From: Actinoplanes oryzae
GTDB taxonomy: Bacteria > Actinomycetota > Actinomycetes > Mycobacteriales > Micromonosporaceae
NCBI RefSeq assembly: GCF_030757795.1
Contig: NZ_JAUQWH010000014.1
Span: 1-64,000 of the forward strand
Reading direction: 5' to 3'
Length of the DNA: 64,000 nucleotides
Part shown: positions 60,171 through 64,000 of the stretch, one piece after another
Layout: each line of letters begins with the position of its first letter
Numbering within the stretch: the stretch's first letter is position 1
Made by a program: the position numbers and the translations under genes
The notes under the pieces: model-generated
Database searches by the model: none
The model's input: the letters and a program-made list of their open reading frames with translations, nothing else
What the model was told of the DNA's origin: nothing

Positions 60171-61616
60171 ATGTCGACGTTGGGGACGCTCGCCGCCACG
60201 CTGCGGGCCGCCCTGGGCGATGACCGGGTCATCACCGACCGGCAGGAGCTGCGGACGTACGAGTGCGACGGCCTCGCCAACCACCGCGTCGTCCCCGGCG
60301 TCGTGGTCCTGCCCGCCGACACCGCCGAGTGCGCGCGCGTCGTGCGGGAGTGCGCCGCGGCGGGCGTACCCTTCGTGGCCCGCGGCAGCGGCACCGGGCT
60401 GTCCGGCGGTGCCCTCCCCCGCGCCGACGGCGTGCTGATCGTGACCGCGCGGATGCGCCGGATCCTCGCGATCGACGCCGCCGACGAGCGCGCCGTCGTC
60501 GAGCCGGGCGTCATCAACCAGCACGTCACCCGGGCCGCGGCGGCGCACGGCTACTACTACGCGCCCGACCCGTCGAGCCAGCAGGTGTGCTCGATCGGCG
60601 GCAACGTCGCGGAGAACTCCGGCGGCGCGCACTGCCTCAAGTACGGCTTCACCACCCACCACGTGCTCGGCGCGCAGATCGTCACGCCCGAGGGCGAGGT
60701 GGTCGAGCTGGGCGGTCCGGCCCCCGACCCGCCCGGGTACGACCTGCTGGGCGCGTTCGTCGGCGCGGAGGGCACGCTCGGGATCGCCACCCGGGTCACC
60801 GTCCGGCTGACGCGGCTGCCGCAAGCCGTACGCACGCTGCTCGCCGCCTTCGGGACCACCGCCGCGGCCGGCGCCGCCACCTCGGCCGTGATCGCCGCCG
60901 GGGTGATCCCCGCCGCCGTGGAGATGATGGACGCGCTGGCCGTCGAGGCCGCCGAGGCCGCCGTCGCGTGCGGCTACCCGACCGGCGCCGGGGCCGTGCT
61001 GATCGTCGAGCTGGACGGGCCGGCGGCCGAGGTGGAGGCCCAGTTCACGCAGGTCACCGCCCTGTTCGAGGCGCACGGCGGGACGGAGCTGCGGGTGGCG
61101 GCCGACGAGGCGGAGCGGGCACTGTTCTGGAAGGGACGCAAGTCGGCGTTCGCGGCGGTCGGCCGGATCAGCCCGGACTACATCGTGCAGGACGGCGTCA
61201 TCCCGCGCACCGCGCTGCCGGAGGTGCTGGAACGCATCGGCGGCATCGCGGCCGATCACGGGGTCCGGGTCGCCAACGTCTTCCACGCCGGCGACGGCAA
61301 CCTGCATCCGCTCGTGCTCTTCGACGCGGCCGTGCCCGGCGAGGAGGAACGCGCCGAGGAGGCCAGCGGGGCGATCATCGACCTGTGCATCGAGTACGGC
61401 GGCTCGATCACCGGCGAGCACGGGGTGGGCACGGACAAGGCCAAGTACATGCCGCGCATGTTCACCGCCGACGACCTGGACACGATGCAGCTGCTGCGGT
61501 GCGCCTTCGACCCGGCCGGGCTCGCCAACCCCGGCAAGATCTTCCCCGAGCCCCGGCTGTGCGGCGAGGTCCCGCGCAAGCACCACGGCGCCGATTCGCC
61601 GATCGGACTCTTCTGA
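60171..61616 (+). CDS. glcD: glycolate oxidase subunit GlcD
   Basis: A 481-residue FAD-binding (PCMH) oxidase: VARGSGTGLSGGALP near 69-83, the FAD loop SIGGNVAENSGGAHCLKYG near 143-161 and the C-terminal cap with HAGDGNLHPLVL and GEHGVGTDKAKYM near 425. It oxidises glycolate or D-lactate in the cytosol and passes electrons to GlcF. It directly abuts glcE (ATG follows the TGA without a gap) and is the first gene of the glcDEF operon. D-lactate or 2-hydroxyglutarate dehydrogenase activity is an alternative. Confidence 0.9.
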   Translation: MSTLGTLAATLRAALGDDRVITDRQELRTYECDGLANHRVVPGVVVLPADTAECARVVRECAAAGVPFVARGSGTGLSGGALPRADGVLIVTARMRRILAIDAADERAVVEPGVINQHVTRAAAAHGYYYAPDPSSQQVCSIGGNVAENSGGAHCLKYGFTTHHVLGAQIVTPEGEVVELGGPAPDPPGYDLLGAFVGAEGTLGIATRVTVRLTRLPQAVRTLLAAFGTTAAAGAATSAVIAAGVIPAAVEMMDALAVEAAEAAVACGYPTGAGAVLIVELDGPAAEVEAQFTQVTALFEAHGGTELRVAADEAERALFWKGRKSAFAAVGRISPDYIVQDGVIPRTALPEVLERIGGIAADHGVRVANVFHAGDGNLHPLVLFDAAVPGEEERAEEASGAIIDLCIEYGGSITGEHGVGTDKAKYMPRMFTADDLDTMQLLRCAFDPAGLANPGKIFPEPRLCGEVPRKHHGADSPIGLF

Positions 61617-62747
61617 ATGGAGTGGACTCCAGCGACTGCGGTGGACCACATCGGCGAGATCCCCGCCCGCTACGTCGCCGCGCCCGCGACGACGGCCGAA
61701 TGCGCCGCCCTGCTGTCGGAGGCGGCCCGGGCCGGACTCGCCGTCGGCATCCGCGGCAACGGCACGAAGCTCGACTGGGGCCTCCCCCCGCGCCGCCTCG
61801 ACCTGCTCGTGGACACGACACGCCTGGCGGGGGTCGTCGAGCACGCGGCCGGGGACCTCATCGCGATCGTCCGGGCCGGCACCGCCCTGGACACGCTCGA
61901 CTTCGGATCCCAGCACCTCGCCCTGGATCCGCCGCCGGGCGCGACGGTCGGCGGCACGGTCGCCCTCGGCACGAGCGGGCCGCGGCGGCTGCTCCACGGC
62001 ACCGCCCGCGACCTGCTCATCGGCATAACCGTGGTGCGGCCCGACGGCCGGGTCACCCGCTCGGGCGGCAAGGTCGTGAAGAACGTGGCCGGCTACGACC
62101 TCGGCAAGCTCTACACCGGCTCGTACGGAACCCTGGGGCTGATCACCGAGTGCGTCTTCCGCCTGCACCCGGTCCCCGCGGCGCGCGCGGTCGTGACCAC
62201 GCAGGTGTCCCGGGAGGCACTCGGCGCCCTGCTCGCCGCGATCCGGGCCGAGCAGGTCGTGCCCTCCGCCGTCGAGCTCGACCGCCCGGGCGACGGTCCC
62301 GTGACGGTCGCCGTGCTCGTCGAGGGCACCGCGACCGGCGTCCACGACCGGGCCGCCCAGCTGGAGAAGGTCACCGGCGGCACCGCGTCGGCCGACCTCC
62401 CGTCCTGGTGGAGCCGCTATCCGTGGCAGCCCGGCGAGACCGGCGTGAAGCTGACCGCACCCCTGTCCCGCGTGGCCGCCCTCACCGAGCCCGGCGTCCG
62501 CGGATCCGCCGGCGCCGGAGTCCTCTACGCCCGCCTGACCGACGACGTCCCGGCCCGGCTGGACCGGATGCGCGCGGCGGCGACCGCGGCGGGCGGCCAC
62601 GCCGTCGTGCTGACCGCGCCGCCCGAGGTCCGCGACCGCATCGACGTGTGGGGCCCGGTGCCGGGGCTGGCGCTGATGCGGCGCGTCAAGGACCGCTTCG
62701 ACCCCGGCCACCGCTTCGCACCCGGCCGTTTCGTGGGCGGCATCTGA
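61617..62747 (+). CDS. glcE: glycolate oxidase subunit GlcE
   Basis: A 376-residue shorter FAD-binding subunit: VGIRGNGTKLDWG near 42-54, FAD loop GATVGGTVALGTSGPRRL near 105-122, GGKVVKNVAGYDLGKLYTGS near 140. It lacks the cap of GlcD and pairs with it. Its last codons and TGA are duplicated in a 24-bp unit right before the glcF ribosome site. Confidence 0.9.
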   Translation: MEWTPATAVDHIGEIPARYVAAPATTAECAALLSEAARAGLAVGIRGNGTKLDWGLPPRRLDLLVDTTRLAGVVEHAAGDLIAIVRAGTALDTLDFGSQHLALDPPPGATVGGTVALGTSGPRRLLHGTARDLLIGITVVRPDGRVTRSGGKVVKNVAGYDLGKLYTGSYGTLGLITECVFRLHPVPAARAVVTTQVSREALGALLAAIRAEQVVPSAVELDRPGDGPVTVAVLVEGTATGVHDRAAQLEKVTGGTASADLPSWWSRYPWQPGETGVKLTAPLSRVAALTEPGVRGSAGAGVLYARLTDDVPARLDRMRAAATAAGGHAVVLTAPPEVRDRIDVWGPVPGLALMRRVKDRFDPGHRFAPGRFVGGI

Positions 62748-62775
62748 GACGTTTTCGTGGGCGGCATCTGAGACG
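62728..62775. repeat. 24-bp duplication spanning the glcE stop codon
   Basis: TTCGTGGGCGGCATCTGAGA plus CG is repeated at a 24-bp spacing (TGA at 62745 and 62769). It lies between glcE and the ribosome site of glcF. Confidence 0.85.
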
Positions 62776-62785
62776 GAGGCATCCG

Positions 62786-64000
62786 ATGGACCTGCCGGAC
62801 CTGCTCGGCGACTGTGTGCACTGCGGCTTCTGCCTGCCCAGCTGCCCCACGTACACCCTGTGGGGTATCGAGGCGGACAGCCCCCGCGGCCGGATCCACC
62901 TCATGCGCGCCCACCTCGAGGGCGAACCCCTGAGCCCCTCGATGGTCCAGCACTTCGACCAATGTCTCGGCTGCATGTCGTGCGTCACCGCGTGCCCGTC
63001 CGGCGTCCAGTACGACAAGCTCATCGAGCAGACCCGCGCCCACGTCGAGCAGGAGGCCCCGCGCACCCCGGCCCAGCGCGCGCTGCGGGCCGCCATCTTC
63101 GCCCTGTTTCCGTACCCCCGGCGGTTGAAGGCCCTGCGCGGCCCCCTGCGCGCGTGGCACGGCACAGGTCTCGCCCGCCGCCTCGGCCCCCACCTGCCCG
63201 GCCTGCTCGCCACCCTGCAGTCGCTGGCCCCGGCGCCGCGCCGGATCCCACCGCCGCCGACGCTGATCCCCGCCCGCGGCCCGCGCCGCGCGGTGGTCGG
63301 CGTCCTCACCGGCTGCGTGCAGAGCGCCTTCTTCCCCGAGGTCAACGCCGCCACGATCCGGGTGCTCGCCGCCGAGGGCTGCGACGTGGTCGTGCCGCCC
63401 GGCCAGGGCTGCTGCGGGGCGCTCAGCGTCCACAACGGGCGTACGGACGAGGCCCGCACCTTCGCCCGCCGCACCGTCGACACCTTCGCCCGCGCCGGTG
63501 TCGACGCTGTCATCGCCAACGCGGCCGGCTGCGGCTCCGCGATGAAGGACTACGAGTCGCTGCTGCCCGACGCGTCCGCCTTCACCGGCCGGGTCCGCGA
63601 CCTGTCCGAGTTCCTGAACGAGCTGGGCCCGGTCGCCCCGCGGCATCCGCTGCCGCTGACCGTGGCCTATCACGACGCCTGTCATCTCGCCCACGCCCAG
63701 GGCATCCGCGCCCAGCCCCGCCGGCTGCTGGCCGCGATCCCCGAGCTGACCGTCCGCGAGATCGCCGACCCGGAGATCTGCTGCGGCTCGGCCGGCATCT
63801 GGAACATCCTGAACCCCCGGCCCGCCACCGAGCTCGGCGACCGCAAGGCCCGCACCGTGCTGGCCACCGGCGCCGACCTGCTGGTCACCGCCAACCCCGG
63901 GTGCCTGATGCAGATCGCCGCCGCGGCCCGCCGGCTGGGCCACGAGCTGCCCCTCGCCCACACCGCCACCGTCCTCGACGCCTCCATTCGCGGCACCCGC
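62786..64000 (+). CDS. glcF: glycolate oxidase iron-sulfur subunit GlcF, 3' end outside the window
   Basis: The frame is open to the last base (405 codons). It has two ferredoxin-like 4Fe-4S motifs (CVHCGFCLPSCP at 10-21; CLGCMSCVTACP near 60-71) and two CCG domains (GQGCCGALS near 210; EICCGSAGIWN near 330) as in heterodisulfide-reductase-like subunits. It takes electrons from GlcD/GlcE to the respiratory chain. Start 62786 has CGGAGG upstream. By family length only a few residues should be missing. Confidence 0.9.
   Translation, partial: MDLPDLLGDCVHCGFCLPSCPTYTLWGIEADSPRGRIHLMRAHLEGEPLSPSMVQHFDQCLGCMSCVTACPSGVQYDKLIEQTRAHVEQEAPRTPAQRALRAAIFALFPYPRRLKALRGPLRAWHGTGLARRLGPHLPGLLATLQSLAPAPRRIPPPPTLIPARGPRRAVVGVLTGCVQSAFFPEVNAATIRVLAAEGCDVVVPPGQGCCGALSVHNGRTDEARTFARRTVDTFARAGVDAVIANAAGCGSAMKDYESLLPDASAFTGRVRDLSEFLNELGPVAPRHPLPLTVAYHDACHLAHAQGIRAQPRRLLAAIPELTVREIADPEICCGSAGIWNILNPRPATELGDRKARTVLATGADLLVTANPGCLMQIAAAARRLGHELPLAHTATVLDASIRGTR

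Noticed and set aside
1-64000. tRNA, rRNA, insertion sequences, attachment sites or replication origin
   Set aside because: I saw no cloverleaf-like sequence, transposase motif (DDE, HUH), integrase or DnaA-box cluster that I could defend.

Overview
This is about 64 kb of very GC-rich chromosome from a filamentous actinomycete. Codon third positions are almost all G or C, GTG starts are common, and the gene families (DUF6928, DUF2277, SARP-type regulators, ECF42 sigma factor with its DGPF partner, LQRxxGN-type protein) fit Actinobacteria. I would guess Micromonosporaceae (Actinoplanes-like), but no rRNA or other marker settles the genus. There are no RNA genes, insertion sequences, prophage genes or CRISPR arrays that I can support. 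About 60 protein genes are present. The first gene is cut by the left edge and the last by the right edge.

Layout. 0-11.3 kb: a partial WXG/ESX-like membrane protein, a DUF6928 protein, a large protein with the N-terminal LQRxxGNxAV motif seen in proteins linked to contractile injection systems, an APC permease, a PLP decarboxylase/racemase-fold enzyme, a SARP/AAA giant regulator and a dehalogenase-like hydrolase. 11.3-13.6 kb: a TetR regulator and a DHA2 efflux pump with two matching operators. 13.8-18.4 kb: a carbohydrate ABC importer operon headed by a SIS-domain sugar-phosphate gene with a large inverted repeat in front. 18.7-24.7 kb: housekeeping and hypothetical genes including a GT-C membrane enzyme carrying an in-frame octapeptide repeat and a SigB/F-type sigma factor. 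25-27.6 kb: a DeoR regulator divergent from a GH4 glycosidase. 27.6-38.4 kb: lipoprotein, ArsR/SRPBCC pair, YcnI, a two-component system, TetR/SDR pair, LolA-like/ABC-2 exporter operon, and a MarR regulator with its flavoprotein target. 38.7-45.3 kb: NAD epimerase, EAL-HDOD protein, glutathionyl-hydroquinone-reductase-like protein, a frameshifted ECF42 sigma gene with its DGPF partner, and a Rox-like FAD monooxygenase behind a leader peptide. 45.5-60 kb: KAS III, two secreted metalloproteases (M4, M36), a polysaccharide deacetylase, AraC/NAD epimerase pair, a GNAT plus IF-1-paralogue operon behind a second leader peptide, GT2, and stress-type membrane/PRC proteins. 60.1-64 kb: glcDEF.

Two things stand out. 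First, two short leader ORFs share the upstream block CCCGAGGAGGTGAG and an internal Trp-Val-Leu. One precedes the Rox-like monooxygenase and the other the GNAT/IF-1-paralogue operon, which suggests a shared translation-sensing attenuation device in front of resistance-type genes. Second, at least nine genes have tandem duplications that include the gene's own stop codon and last codons, with unit lengths from 24 to 79 bp. Many other intergenic gaps hold unrelated short tandem arrays. This looks like a recurrent mutational or functional process at gene 3' ends.

Local regulation is unusually readable: six regulator genes sit beside convincing palindromic sites. All positions are read by eye; family assignments come from recognised motifs and not from any search.
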